Shown one piece after another: positions 17,752-25,667 of a stretch of 64,000 nucleotides of DNA. Source of the stretch: Thermococcus sp. 21S9 (GTDB taxonomy: Archaea; Methanobacteriota_B; Thermococci; Thermococcales; Thermococcaceae). Every line of letters begins with the position of its first letter. Positions within the stretch are counted from its first letter, which is position 1. The stretch is taken from positions 1,488,001-1,552,000 of the forward strand of contig NZ_SNUS01000001.1 of assembly GCF_012027635.1 (NCBI RefSeq), given 5' to 3'. A program made the translations under genes and the position numbers. Below the pieces are notes generated by a model. It did no database searches. It was given only the letters and a program-made list of their open reading frames with translations, and had not been told where the DNA came from.

Positions 17752-18564
17752 TCAGATTGTTTTACTGCCCAGTCCGCATATGCTCGCAAAAGGACAAACC
17801 GAGCAGTCCTCGGTGTAGGGTTTGAGCGGGGGTTCGCCCTTTACGGCCCTCGTTATCTCCCTCGCCCTTTCCATGGCCTCATCGTCGCCCTGGAGCACGA
17901 GAGTGATGCTTCCCTCGGCCCCTCCCGCGCCACCGGAGGCTATGGGTACCGCCTCCACTCCTGCAAGTATCTTGTACGCCTCGACCTCCGTCACAGGGTG
18001 GGAGTGGGGTATCGGAACCAGCGCCGCGTAGAGGCCCGTTCCCCAGTCGAAGGAGTATATGCCCGTGAGCTTGGCGCTTTCCTCAACCGGAGTTGGCACG
18101 AACTTTTCAAGGCTCACAGGGGTGATTGTGAAAACCCCTTTCGTTATCGTCCATCCGAAGGTCTTGCCTATCGTTCCCCCATCCGGAGCCGCGGCAAAAA
18201 CCGCGACATTCCAGTTTATGTCGATGGCGTTGGCGCCTTTGATGAAGACGTCCTTCGGGCCCATTCTCCTGAGGGCCTCCTGAGGGTCGTCGAAGGGCTC
18301 TCCTCGGTACAGAACGAGGTGCTTTGGCCACGTTTTCTTCGGAGTGACGCAGGTTCTTCCGTTGCTTATCGTTCCAATCGTCCATTTCTCCTTCTCTATT
18401 TCCTCACCCAGTATCTCTTCCGCAATGTATGCGGCCGTTGTTCCGGTTGCTATGTAAACGAAGCCCTTCTTCAGTGCGCGCTGAACTTCCGGCATGGCGA
18501 CAACGGCCTTCGCTATGAGCCTCTTGCTCTCGGGTGGCGTAAGGGTAACGAGCGCCCTTTTCAC
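17752..18564 (-). CDS. Conserved archaeal protein with C-terminal cysteine cluster
   Basis: 270 residues, soluble, unknown function. The first half has YIATGTTAAYIAEE and TISNGRTCVT; the centre is rich in glycine (GGAGGAEGS); the C-terminus ends with CSVCPFASICG, a C-x2-C-x5-C cluster likely to hold metal or Fe-S. I do not know a biochemical role for this family. GTG at 18564 is chosen because GGTGAT lies five bases upstream; GTG at 18573 would overlap that site. Its stop is 11 bp before the cytochrome-like gene, so they may be cotranscribed. Confidence 0.75.
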   Translation of the reverse strand: MKRALVTLTPPESKRLIAKAVVAMPEVQRALKKGFVYIATGTTAAYIAEEILGEEIEKEKWTIGTISNGRTCVTPKKTWPKHLVLYRGEPFDDPQEALRRMGPKDVFIKGANAIDINWNVAVFAAAPDGGTIGKTFGWTITKGVFTITPVSLEKFVPTPVEESAKLTGIYSFDWGTGLYAALVPIPHSHPVTEVEAYKILAGVEAVPIASGGAGGAEGSITLVLQGDDEAMERAREITRAVKGEPPLKPYTEDCSVCPFASICGLGSKTI

Positions 18565-18634
18565 GTCAATCACCTGGCTAAAATATGCATCGAAAGGTAT
18601 AAACCTTCTCTTAGAGGGTCCGAGAAGCCTTAGC

Positions 18635-19021
18635 TCAGCCGAATAGCTCTATGCAGACCCTGCACTCGGCGGGGTTCACCTCGGGGTCTATCCTGGCGTG
18701 GAAGGAGCAGACGTAACCCTTGCCGAGCATCTTGAGGGCTATGCCGATGAGCCTCATGTGAATGTCGTACTCGCTCGGCCGGAATTCAACTATCTCGTCC
18801 GCGAGGTTCTTGAGGTCCTCGTCAATCTCCCTGAACTTTGAAACGTCTACGAGAGCACCCCTGTCCATGTTGAGGTAGCGCGAAACCGCCGACTGGGTGA
18901 CGTGAAGAAGCTCCGCTATCTCGGTCTGCTTCAATCCCCTCTCCCGGAGGTGCTCCACGAGGCGTCTCCTGAGGGAGGGGTAAACGTAGCGGGATGCGAC
19001 CTCGAAGGCGTTGACCTTCAT
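18635..19021 (-). CDS. HTH transcriptional regulator with three C-terminal cysteines (COG2522-like)
   Basis: 128 residues. Residues 30-52 form a clear helix-turn-helix (LKQTEIAELLHVTQSAVSRYL). A helical middle is followed by a C-terminal CSFHAR...ECRVC segment with cysteines spaced C-x15-C-x2-C, a possible metal, Fe-S or redox/NO-sensing site. A TATA-like CCTTAAGTA (about 19046-19054) predicts a leaderless start at the ATG 19021. It is divergent from hcp, with the palindrome 19159-19172 in between. This makes it the best local candidate for the regulator of the ATGAC-N4-GTCAT regulon; that link is inference. Confidence 0.8.
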   Translation of the reverse strand: MKVNAFEVASRYVYPSLRRRLVEHLRERGLKQTEIAELLHVTQSAVSRYLNMDRGALVDVSKFREIDEDLKNLADEIVEFRPSEYDIHMRLIGIALKMLGKGYVCSFHARIDPEVNPAECRVCIELFG

Positions 19022-19131
19022 ATGCAAAACATGACCCGCGGAATACTTAAGGCTTTTGGTCCTTTTGAAAACTTAATCGGCTTATTTTTGTTGATTTGTA
19101 AACCAAGAGCTGGCCTTGTTCTGGATAAAAA

Positions 19132-19139
19132 ATTTAAAT
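19132..19139 (+). promoter_or_regulatory. TATA box of hcp
   Basis: ATTTAAAT preceded by an A-rich BRE-like stretch, about 26 nt before the centre of the palindrome at 19159-19172 and 55 nt before the hcp start codon. The predicted transcript start falls inside the palindrome. Confidence 0.55.
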
Positions 19140-19158
19140 CACTTACCATAACATTCAT

Positions 19159-19172
19159 ATGACAAGTGTCAT
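19159..19172. promoter_or_regulatory. Palindromic operator candidate at hcp
   Basis: ATGACAAGTGTCAT, a perfect 5-bp inverted repeat (ATGAC/GTCAT) around four bases. It overlaps the predicted transcription start of hcp, a position where a bound protein would block transcription. The same ATGAC-N4-GTCAT pattern occurs at 20636, 59115 and 59552, always in the same promoter position. Confidence 0.7.
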
Positions 19173-19191
19173 AATAAGGGGGTGTGGAAAG

Positions 19192-20565
19192 ATGGCCGTG
19201 AAGGTTCCGAACAGCGGAAAGGAAGCAGGCGTTCTGATGAGGTGCGACCAGTGTTCAATGAGCCTGCCGGGAGGGTGTACCTTCAGGGGAATCTGTGGCA
19301 AGGACCCTGACCTTAACTCCCTCCAGGAGGCCCTCATCTACGGAATAAAGGGAACCGCCGCCTACTATTATCACGCCTACGAGCTCGGCTACAGGGACGA
19401 TGAAATCGGCTTCTTCCTGTCAAAGGCCCTCTACTCAACGCTCACCAACGTGAACTTCGACAAGAACCGCTTCCTTGAGCTCATCCTCGAGAACGGCAGG
19501 ATACACCTCAAGGCTATGGAGCTTCTCGACAGGGCCTACACAGAGACCTACGGAAACCCGGAGCCGGTCAAGGTTCCGACCGGAACCGACGAGGGGCACG
19601 GAATTCTCGTCACCGGCCACACCTACAGGGCGCTCTACGAACTCCTCAAGCAGATTAGGGAGATGGGCCTCGAGGACCAGATTAGGGTCTACACACACTC
19701 CGAGATGCTCCCGGCCCATTCCTACCCGGAGTTCAGGAAGTTCAAGTCCCTCTACGGCAACTGGGGCGGTTCCTGGGTTTACCAGAGGAAGGAGTTCACC
19801 GAGTTCCCGGGAGCAATCCTCGGAACCAGCAACTGTGTCCAGCAACCACCGAAGAGCTACGCTGACAGGATTTTCACCACCGACATAGCGGGCCTTGAGG
19901 GCGTTCCCCACCTCGAGAACGACTACGAGCCCCTCATCAAGCGCGCGCTCGAGACGCCGAAGATGGAAAGGAAGGAGGACGGCTACATCGTCACCGGTTT
20001 CCACCACACCAACGTGCTCCCGCTCATGGACAAGCTCATCGAGCTGATAAACGAGGGCAAGATAAGGCACGTCTTCGTCATAGGTGGCTGTGACGTCCCC
20101 AACCCGAAGATGAGCTACTACGAGAAGCTCACCGCGATGGTGCCCGAAGATGCCATAATCCTCTCGGCCGCGTGCGGTAAGTTCCGCTACAACAGGCGCG
20201 ACTACGGCGAAATCGAGGGAATACCGCGCTTCATGGACTTTGGCCAGTGTAACAACGTCTACTCGATAATCCAGATTGCCGGGGCGCTCGCGAAGGAGCT
20301 GGACGTCGGTCTCAACGAGCTTCCGGTCAGCATAGTCCTCAGCTGGATGGAGCAGAAGGCCATTGGAATCCTCTACAGCCTGCTATACCTCGGAATCAAG
20401 GGCATCTACATTGGACCAAAGGCTCCGGAGTTCTTCACGCCGAACGTCTTCGAGACCCTCAGGAAGAAGTTCGACCTCAGGCTCATAAGCGAGCCCGAGA
20501 AGGACCTGAAGAGAATGCTCAACTCCACCACCGCTGTGAGCGAGGACTCGCCCCTTCTCGACTGA
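19192..20565 (+). CDS. hcp: Hydroxylamine reductase / hybrid cluster protein (class III)
   Basis: Hybrid cluster protein, a cytosolic Fe-S enzyme with hydroxylamine reductase and, in better-studied systems, NO reductase or S-nitrosylase activity; it is a marker of nitrosative stress. The N-terminal cluster motif is C18-x2-C21-x7-C29-x5-C35. Later residues typical of the hybrid Fe-S-O cluster are present (GHTYRALYEL, SNCVQQP, GGCDVPNP, SAACGKFR). At 457 residues it is short, as in class III enzymes that lack part of the N-terminal domain. The ATG at 19192 has GGGGGTGTGG upstream. A palindrome overlies its predicted transcription start. Confidence 0.93.
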   Translation: MAVKVPNSGKEAGVLMRCDQCSMSLPGGCTFRGICGKDPDLNSLQEALIYGIKGTAAYYYHAYELGYRDDEIGFFLSKALYSTLTNVNFDKNRFLELILENGRIHLKAMELLDRAYTETYGNPEPVKVPTGTDEGHGILVTGHTYRALYELLKQIREMGLEDQIRVYTHSEMLPAHSYPEFRKFKSLYGNWGGSWVYQRKEFTEFPGAILGTSNCVQQPPKSYADRIFTTDIAGLEGVPHLENDYEPLIKRALETPKMERKEDGYIVTGFHHTNVLPLMDKLIELINEGKIRHVFVIGGCDVPNPKMSYYEKLTAMVPEDAIILSAACGKFRYNRRDYGEIEGIPRFMDFGQCNNVYSIIQIAGALAKELDVGLNELPVSIVLSWMEQKAIGILYSLLYLGIKGIYIGPKAPEFFTPNVFETLRKKFDLRLISEPEKDLKRMLNSTTAVSEDSPLLD

Positions 20566-20619
20566 TTTCGTATTCTCCTTTTCTTCATGTTCTTCTGTAC
20601 ACATTTCTGCCCAGAAAGA

Positions 20620-20628
20620 CTTAAATAT
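20620..20628 (+). promoter_or_regulatory. TATA box of the DUF438 gene
   Basis: CTTAAATAT lies about 25 nt before the predicted transcript start and directly upstream of the palindrome at 20636-20649. Confidence 0.55.
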
Positions 20629-20635
20629 GTCCCTC

Positions 20636-20649
20636 ATGACATTTGTCAT
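20636..20649. promoter_or_regulatory. Palindromic operator candidate at the DUF438 gene
   Basis: ATGACATTTGTCAT, the second copy of ATGAC-N4-GTCAT, placed between the TATA box (20620-20628) and the ribosome binding site GGTGGT (20653-20658). Confidence 0.7.
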
Positions 20650-20661
20650 GAAGGTGGTATC

Positions 20662-22002
20662 ATGACCGAATTGCTCTCAAACCGCGGGCAGAAGAAGGAA
20701 GCCCTGAAGGCCCTTCTCCTCAGGATTCATAACGGTGAGGACGTTAATTCGCTCAAGGAGGAATTCCGGGCAGTTCTAAGCTCGATATCTCCCCTTGAGA
20801 TTCCAATCATCGAGCAGGAGCTCGTGAAGGAAGGCGTTTCCGCCAAGGACATCGCCAAGATGTGCGACCTTCACGTCGAGCTCTTCAGGGAGGCCGTGAA
20901 GGGAACGGACGAGGTTGAGGAGAAGGAACTTCCCGAGGGACATCCCCTCTGGGTTCGCTACATGGAGAACAGGGAAATCCTCAAGGACGCTGAGATGCTG
21001 AACCTCTACGCGAGAACCCTCGCAACGACGAGAGACGAGCGCATGAGAGAGGAAATCCTTGGAGTTCTGGAGGAGCTCGTGGGGAACCTCCGAAAGGTCG
21101 GCTTCACCCACTACAACCGCGACGAGATGCTGACGTTTCCCTACATTGAGAGGAGGGGTTTGACGGCCATAGCAACCGTTCTCTGGACGAAACACGACGA
21201 GATAAGGTTCATGCTAAAGCACCTTTACGGACTTCTGGCCCGGAGGGATGAGATGCCCTGGGAGGAGTTCGTGGAGCGCTTCAAAGCGAAAGCGGGCGAG
21301 ACATCCTTTGCGCTGAGCGATATGGTCTTCAGGGAGAACAACATCTACTATCCAACCCTCAAAGCCCTCCTCAGCGACGGCGAGTGGAAGGCTATACGAA
21401 TGCAGGACGACGAGATTGGTTACTACAAGGTGAACCCGCCTGTATGGGACCCCGGAGAGGACGTTAAACCTCTCCACCCCTGGCAAATTAACCCGGAGCT
21501 GAGCGCGGAGGAACTGCTAAGCCTTCCAAAGGAGGTTCAGCAGGCCCTTAGGGGCCAGCCCCTGGAGTTTGACAAAGGCCAGCTGAGGCGCGAGGGGGAC
21601 ATCGACCTCGGCACGGGCTTCGTGAGCGTCGAGGAGATTAAGGCGATATTCGAGGCCCTTCCCGTTGACGTTACCTTCATCGACAGGGACGACCGCGTTC
21701 GGTTCTTCTCCCCGGGCGAGAGGATATTCACGAGGACACCATCGATTCTCGGAAGGCCGGTCCAGCTCTGCCACCCTCCGAAGAGCGTTCACATCGTTAA
21801 CAAAATTCTGAGGGCCTTCAAGGAGGGCAGAAAAAGGGAGGCAACGTTCTGGCTCAGGCTTGGCCCGAAGTACGTCTACATCAAGTACGTGCCCCTCTTT
21901 GACAGGAACGGAAACTACCTAGGAACCCTTGAGATTACGATGGACATCGGAGAGTATAAGAGGATAGAGGGCGAGAAGAGACTGCTCGACTGGAGGGATT
22001 GA
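20662..22002 (+). CDS. DUF438 / hemerythrin / PAS protein
   Basis: 446-residue multidomain protein. Residues about 10-80 match DUF438. Residues about 110-250 form a helical hemerythrin-like (HHE) domain with scattered His and Glu ligands (GFTHYNRDEM, TKHDEIRFMLKHL, RENNIYYP), able to bind a diiron centre for O2 or NO. Residues about 325-446 are a PAS domain (LPVDVTFIDRDDRVRFFSPGER). No output domain is visible, so it may be a sensor or NO/O2 scavenger. It sits between hcp and the M24-fold gene; only 1 base separates it from the latter. Its promoter carries the ATGAC-N4-GTCAT palindrome, tying it to hcp. Confidence 0.88.
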   Translation: MTELLSNRGQKKEALKALLLRIHNGEDVNSLKEEFRAVLSSISPLEIPIIEQELVKEGVSAKDIAKMCDLHVELFREAVKGTDEVEEKELPEGHPLWVRYMENREILKDAEMLNLYARTLATTRDERMREEILGVLEELVGNLRKVGFTHYNRDEMLTFPYIERRGLTAIATVLWTKHDEIRFMLKHLYGLLARRDEMPWEEFVERFKAKAGETSFALSDMVFRENNIYYPTLKALLSDGEWKAIRMQDDEIGYYKVNPPVWDPGEDVKPLHPWQINPELSAEELLSLPKEVQQALRGQPLEFDKGQLRREGDIDLGTGFVSVEEIKAIFEALPVDVTFIDRDDRVRFFSPGERIFTRTPSILGRPVQLCHPPKSVHIVNKILRAFKEGRKREATFWLRLGPKYVYIKYVPLFDRNGNYLGTLEITMDIGEYKRIEGEKRLLDWRD

Positions 22003-22003
22003 G

Positions 22004-23080
22004 ATGCGCGGGGATGAGAGAATCTTTAAAAAACGGGTTGAGCGCTTTCAGGGGCTTTTGAGGGAGAAAGAGATAGACGGTGCCGTCATCAGGACGCTGT
22101 CCAGCTTCATATACTTCACAGGAACCAAGTGGCTCAGGCCGAGCCTGTTCATACCCGCTGAGGGAGAGCCGGTCGTTTTTGTCGTTAAGGGAGAGGCAAA
22201 GCTGTTCAAGGAGAGGAGCTGGGTTGAGAACGTTGTGGAATACCAGCGCGTTGAAGACCTCATGGCCGGTGTCGTCAGCTGGGTTCACAGGAACGGCATG
22301 GAGAGGGTCGGCCTCGAGTTCGGGGTCGAGAGGGACGCGTATCTCATCTTCCTCAAGCTCTTCCAGAGGCTCAACCCAACGGTGGAAGTTGTCGATGTGC
22401 TCGACCTCACGATGAGCCTGAGGATGATAAAGGACGAGTGGGAGCTTGACAACATCAGGAAGGCGGGGGAGATAGCACGGAAGGGAATGAAGGTGGCCGA
22501 GGAAGTCATAAAGCCCGGTGTCAGTGAGCTGGAGATAGCGGCGGAGGTAATGAGGGAGCTCATGCTCAGCGGAAGCGAGGAGCCCAAGGTGTACGTCTCA
22601 ACGACTCCAAGGGCCCACGCCGAGCCTTTCCGCGACCTGAAGGTTCCCGAGAACGGAGTCGTTACCGTCGTTATCGGAACCGACTGGAACCACTACTACG
22701 CCAACACCGCGAGGACTTTCATCGTTGGTGAACCCGGCGAGAGAGTTAAGAAGGCGATAGAAGTCAAGAGAGATGCCTACGAACTCGCCCTGCAGGAAAC
22801 GAGGGTTGGGGTTTCGCTGAACGCCGTTGAGAAGAAGCTGTTTACCTTTTTCCGGGAGAGGGGCTTTGAGGGCTCTTACATAGCCGGTTACACCCACGGC
22901 GTTGGCCTGCTCATCGAGGAACTCCCCATGCCGACGATAGTCGTGCCCACGAGGGCCGAAAAGGTCCGCGAGAACATGGTTCTGAGCGTTATCCACTCCC
23001 CGCTCATGATTCCGGAGGGAGCAATAAAGCACGAGGACACCTACATCGTCAAAAAGGATGGGTTGGAGAAGGTGACCTAA
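22004..23080 (+). CDS. M24-fold (prolidase/creatinase-like) protein with degenerate metal site
   Basis: 358 residues with the two-domain architecture of Xaa-Pro dipeptidases: an N-terminal creatinase-type domain (about 1-130) and a pita-bread C-terminal domain. Compared with prolidases, the first metal Asp is replaced in VVTVVIGTDW, the second Asp is Asn in NHYYANTART, and the Glu of the EPG motif is missing in VLSVIHSP. The His of YTHGVGL and the last Glu of KHEDTY remain. A dimetal peptidase activity is therefore unlikely; creatinase-like or regulatory roles are possible. It is translated one base after the DUF438 stop, so it belongs to that operon and probably to the palindrome-controlled regulon. 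Confidence 0.82.
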   Translation: MRGDERIFKKRVERFQGLLREKEIDGAVIRTLSSFIYFTGTKWLRPSLFIPAEGEPVVFVVKGEAKLFKERSWVENVVEYQRVEDLMAGVVSWVHRNGMERVGLEFGVERDAYLIFLKLFQRLNPTVEVVDVLDLTMSLRMIKDEWELDNIRKAGEIARKGMKVAEEVIKPGVSELEIAAEVMRELMLSGSEEPKVYVSTTPRAHAEPFRDLKVPENGVVTVVIGTDWNHYYANTARTFIVGEPGERVKKAIEVKRDAYELALQETRVGVSLNAVEKKLFTFFRERGFEGSYIAGYTHGVGLLIEELPMPTIVVPTRAEKVRENMVLSVIHSPLMIPEGAIKHEDTYIVKKDGLEKVT

Positions 23081-23538
23081 AACACCCTTGCGTAGCCCCA
23101 CTTCTTCACGCTCGTTAGGATTGAGGTTTCCGTGCTCTTTATCCCCTCTATTCTGCCGAGCTTTTCAACGAGGAAGTTCTCGAGTTCCTGCAAATCCCTC
23201 ACGGTTACCTGCATCAGTATGTCGTGGGCCCCGGTCGCTATGCCCAGGACGTCCACCTCGGGAAGCTCCTTCAACTTCTCAACGGCTTCCTTTATCTTGC
23301 TCGGTTCCACGTCAACGGCTATGAACGCCACAACTGAGTAGCCCGCCTTGAAGGGGTTTATGAGGGCGACGAACTTCCTTATGATTCCCCTCTCAACAAG
23401 CTTTTTAACCCTGAGCCTGACCGTTGATTCCGGCACCTTAAGCCTTCTCGCTATCTCCGAGTAGCTGGCCCTCCCGTCCTCCTGGAGGATGTGGAGTATC
23501 GCCCTGTCGAGTTCGTCAAGTCGTTCAATCTCAGCCAT
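23077..23538 (-). CDS. Lrp/AsnC-family transcriptional regulator
   Basis: 153 residues: an N-terminal helix-turn-helix (LDELDRAILHILQEDGRASYSEIARRL then STVRLRVKKL) and a C-terminal RAM/ACT-like effector domain (GIATGAHDILMQVTV). Family members sense amino acids. A minus-strand TATA-like CTTTAAAAATA at about 23571-23581 serves it. It is divergent from the class III aminotransferase gene (115-bp shared region), so it may control that gene and itself. It overlaps the convergent M24-fold gene by 4 bp. Confidence 0.92.
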   Translation of the reverse strand: MAEIERLDELDRAILHILQEDGRASYSEIARRLKVPESTVRLRVKKLVERGIIRKFVALINPFKAGYSVVAFIAVDVEPSKIKEAVEKLKELPEVDVLGIATGAHDILMQVTVRDLQELENFLVEKLGRIEGIKSTETSILTSVKKWGYARVF

Positions 23539-23653
23539 TTTAGCCCACCAATTTTGAATTTTTGTGATGTTATTTTTAAAGTTTTCCGCTAATTTCGCAA
23601 AAATTAACCGAAATTCCTATTAATTCCAAACACATATGGTTAACGGTGGTTCC

Positions 23654-24991
23654 ATGTTGCCCCCAAAGGATGAGGTTATCAATGGTTACTCCCGCTACAT
23701 TTCGCGCGCATCCCACGTTACCTACGCCCCAATCGTCCCCTACAAAGCTCGAAACGCCCTCGTCTGGGATGTGAAGGGAAAGGAGTACATAGACTTCCTG
23801 AGCGATGCGGCCGTTCAGAACGTCGGGCACAACAACCCGAGGGTCGTTGAGGCCGTCAAAAAGACCGCCGAGAGGTTGCTTCACTTCACCTTCATCTACG
23901 GCTTTCCGGTGGAGCCTTACCTGCTCGCCAAGAAGCTGAGCGAACTTGCCCCGGTTGAGAACGCGAAGGTTGCCTTCGGCCTCAGCGGGAGCGACGCCAA
24001 TGACGGGGCCATAAAGTTCGCGAGGGCCTACACTGGAAGGAGGTCTGTAATCGGCTACCTCAGGAGCTACTACGGCTCTACCTACGGTGCCATGAGCGTT
24101 ACCGGTCTCGATTTTGAGGTTCGTTCGAAGGTCGGCCAGCTCAGCGACATTCACTTCATACCGTATCCAAACTGCTACCGCTGTCCCTTCGGGAAAGAAC
24201 CGGGGAAGTGCCGTATGGAGTGCCTTGAGTACCTCAAGGAGAAGTTCGAGGGAGAGGTTCATGCGGAAGGCGTCGCTCTTCTCTTGGCGGAGCCGATACA
24301 GGGCGATGCGGGAATGGTGGTTCCCCCCGAGGGCTACTTCAGGAAGCTCAAAAGGCTCCTCGACGAACACGGCATCCTCCTCGGCGTTGACGAAGTCCAG
24401 AGCGGTCTCGGGAGGACGGGTAAGTGGTTTGCCATCGAGCACTTCGGCGTTGAGCCCGATTTAATAACCCTCGCAAAGCCCCTTGGCGGGGGACTTCCGA
24501 TAAGCGCAATCGTCGGAAGGGCCGAGATAATGGATTCCCTTCCCCCTCTCGGTCATGCGTTCACCCTCTCGGGAAACCCCGTCGCGAGTGCCGCGGCTTT
24601 AGCCGTCATCGAGGAAATCGAGGAGAAGAACCTCCTCCAGAGGGCTGAAACGCTTGGAAGGAAGGCCAGGGACAGGCTTGAAAGAATGAGGAAACGGCAC
24701 GAGCTCATCGGTGACGTCCGCGGACTTGGCCTGATGCTCGGCGTTGACCTCGTTAAGGACAGGGAAACCAAGGAAAGGGCTTACGACGAGGCCAAGAAGG
24801 TCGTCTGGAGGGCCTACGAGCTGGGCCTAATCGTCGCCTTTCTCCAAGGCAATGTGCTGAGGATTCAGCCCCCTCTGACAATAGAGGAGGAGCTCCTTGA
24901 TGAGGGCCTTGACAGGCTTGAGGAAGCAATCGAGGACGTGGAGGAAGGCAGGGTTCCCGATGAAGTCCTGGAAAAGGTGCAGGGATGGTAA
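23654..24991 (+). CDS. Class III PLP-dependent aminotransferase / amino-acid racemase family
   Basis: 445-residue class III aminotransferase, the group that in Thermococcales includes ornithine and 4-aminobutyrate aminotransferases and broad amino-acid racemases. Key features are [13 protein letters not shown], the cofactor-contacting [13 protein letters not shown], and the PLP lysine in [12 protein letters not shown] small [17 protein letters not shown] segment (about residues 173-192) is an inserted cysteine-rich loop common to this archaeal subgroup. ATG at 23654 has GGTGGT just upstream, favoured over ATG 23636. Substrate cannot be decided from sequence alone. The divergent Lrp gene suggests regulation by amino acids. 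Confidence 0.88.
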   Translation: MLPPKDEVINGYSRYISRASHVTYAPIVPYKARNALVWDVKGKEYIDFLSDAAVQNVGHNNPRVVEAVKKTAERLLHFTFIYGFPVEPYLLAKKLSELAPVENAKVAFGLSGSDANDGAIKFARAYTGRRSVIGYLRSYYGSTYGAMSVTGLDFEVRSKVGQLSDIHFIPYPNCYRCPFGKEPGKCRMECLEYLKEKFEGEVHAEGVALLLAEPIQGDAGMVVPPEGYFRKLKRLLDEHGILLGVDEVQSGLGRTGKWFAIEHFGVEPDLITLAKPLGGGLPISAIVGRAEIMDSLPPLGHAFTLSGNPVASAAALAVIEEIEEKNLLQRAETLGRKARDRLERMRKRHELIGDVRGLGLMLGVDLVKDRETKERAYDEAKKVVWRAYELGLIVAFLQGNVLRIQPPLTIEEELLDEGLDRLEEAIEDVEEGRVPDEVLEKVQGW

Positions 24992-25002
24992 AAGAAAGAA
25001 AG

Positions 25003-25662
25003 TCATTCCTTCTTCTCGGCCTTTTCGGCCGTCTCTTCCTTCTTCTCGGCGGGTTTGGTGGCTTTGGTGGCGGGTTTGGCGGGCGTGGGCTTCTTGGGTG
25101 GTCGTATGCCGTAGCCGAGTATCTTGAACTCGAAAACCTCTCCGTCGCGGAGGTGGTAGCGGTAGGTTCCATCGCCGAGCTTCTCAATCTTAACGACCGG
25201 GAAGCGGTAGTCGCCGTACCTCTCATTGAGCTCCCTGACCTTGTCAGGGTGAATCGGCACCCAGTTGAAGAGCTCGAGGGCATCCTCAGTTCCGTCGGTC
25301 GTCAGGATGTATGCCTCGCTGAAGCCGAGCGCCCCCGTCGGGCAGACGTCGACGCAGAACTGGCAGAACGTACAGCGGCCGTAGTCAACCTTCGGGTGGG
25401 GTCTCTTCTCCATCTTGCCGTCCACTTCGAGCCAGGTCATCTCTATTGCCCTCGCCGGGCATATCTGACCGCAGAAGTTACAGCCGACGCACTTCTTCCA
25501 GTCGAGCGTGTGGAATCCCCTGTACTTTGGAGCGGGCTCTATCTTCTCGAAGGGTATCTTTATCGTCACGGGCTTCTTGAAGAGGTACTTGATGCCCATC
25601 CAGGGCTTGACGAAGGACTTCTTGAGCTTGACCTTTTCCTCACCAACGACTCTCGCGGGCAT
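25003..25662 (-). CDS. mbxN: MBX/MBS complex ferredoxin-like subunit N
   Basis: NuoI-like electron-transfer subunit of the membrane-bound sulfane-sulfur reductase (MBX, also called MBS). It carries two [4Fe-4S] motifs, CVGCNFCGQICP and CTFCQFCVDVCP, which relay electrons from ferredoxin. The C-terminal 35 or so residues are a Lys/Pro/Ala/Glu-rich low-complexity tail. ATG at 25662 is preferred, with GGTGAT of the upstream coding end as ribosome binding site; ATG 25668 and GTG 25671 are alternatives. Last gene of the 13-gene operon. Confidence 0.93.
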   Translation of the reverse strand: MPARVVGEEKVKLKKSFVKPWMGIKYLFKKPVTIKIPFEKIEPAPKYRGFHTLDWKKCVGCNFCGQICPARAIEMTWLEVDGKMEKRPHPKVDYGRCTFCQFCVDVCPTGALGFSEAYILTTDGTEDALELFNWVPIHPDKVRELNERYGDYRFPVVKIEKLGDGTYRYHLRDGEVFEFKILGYGIRPPKKPTPAKPATKATKPAEKKEETAEKAEKKE

Positions 25663-25667
25663 CGTCA

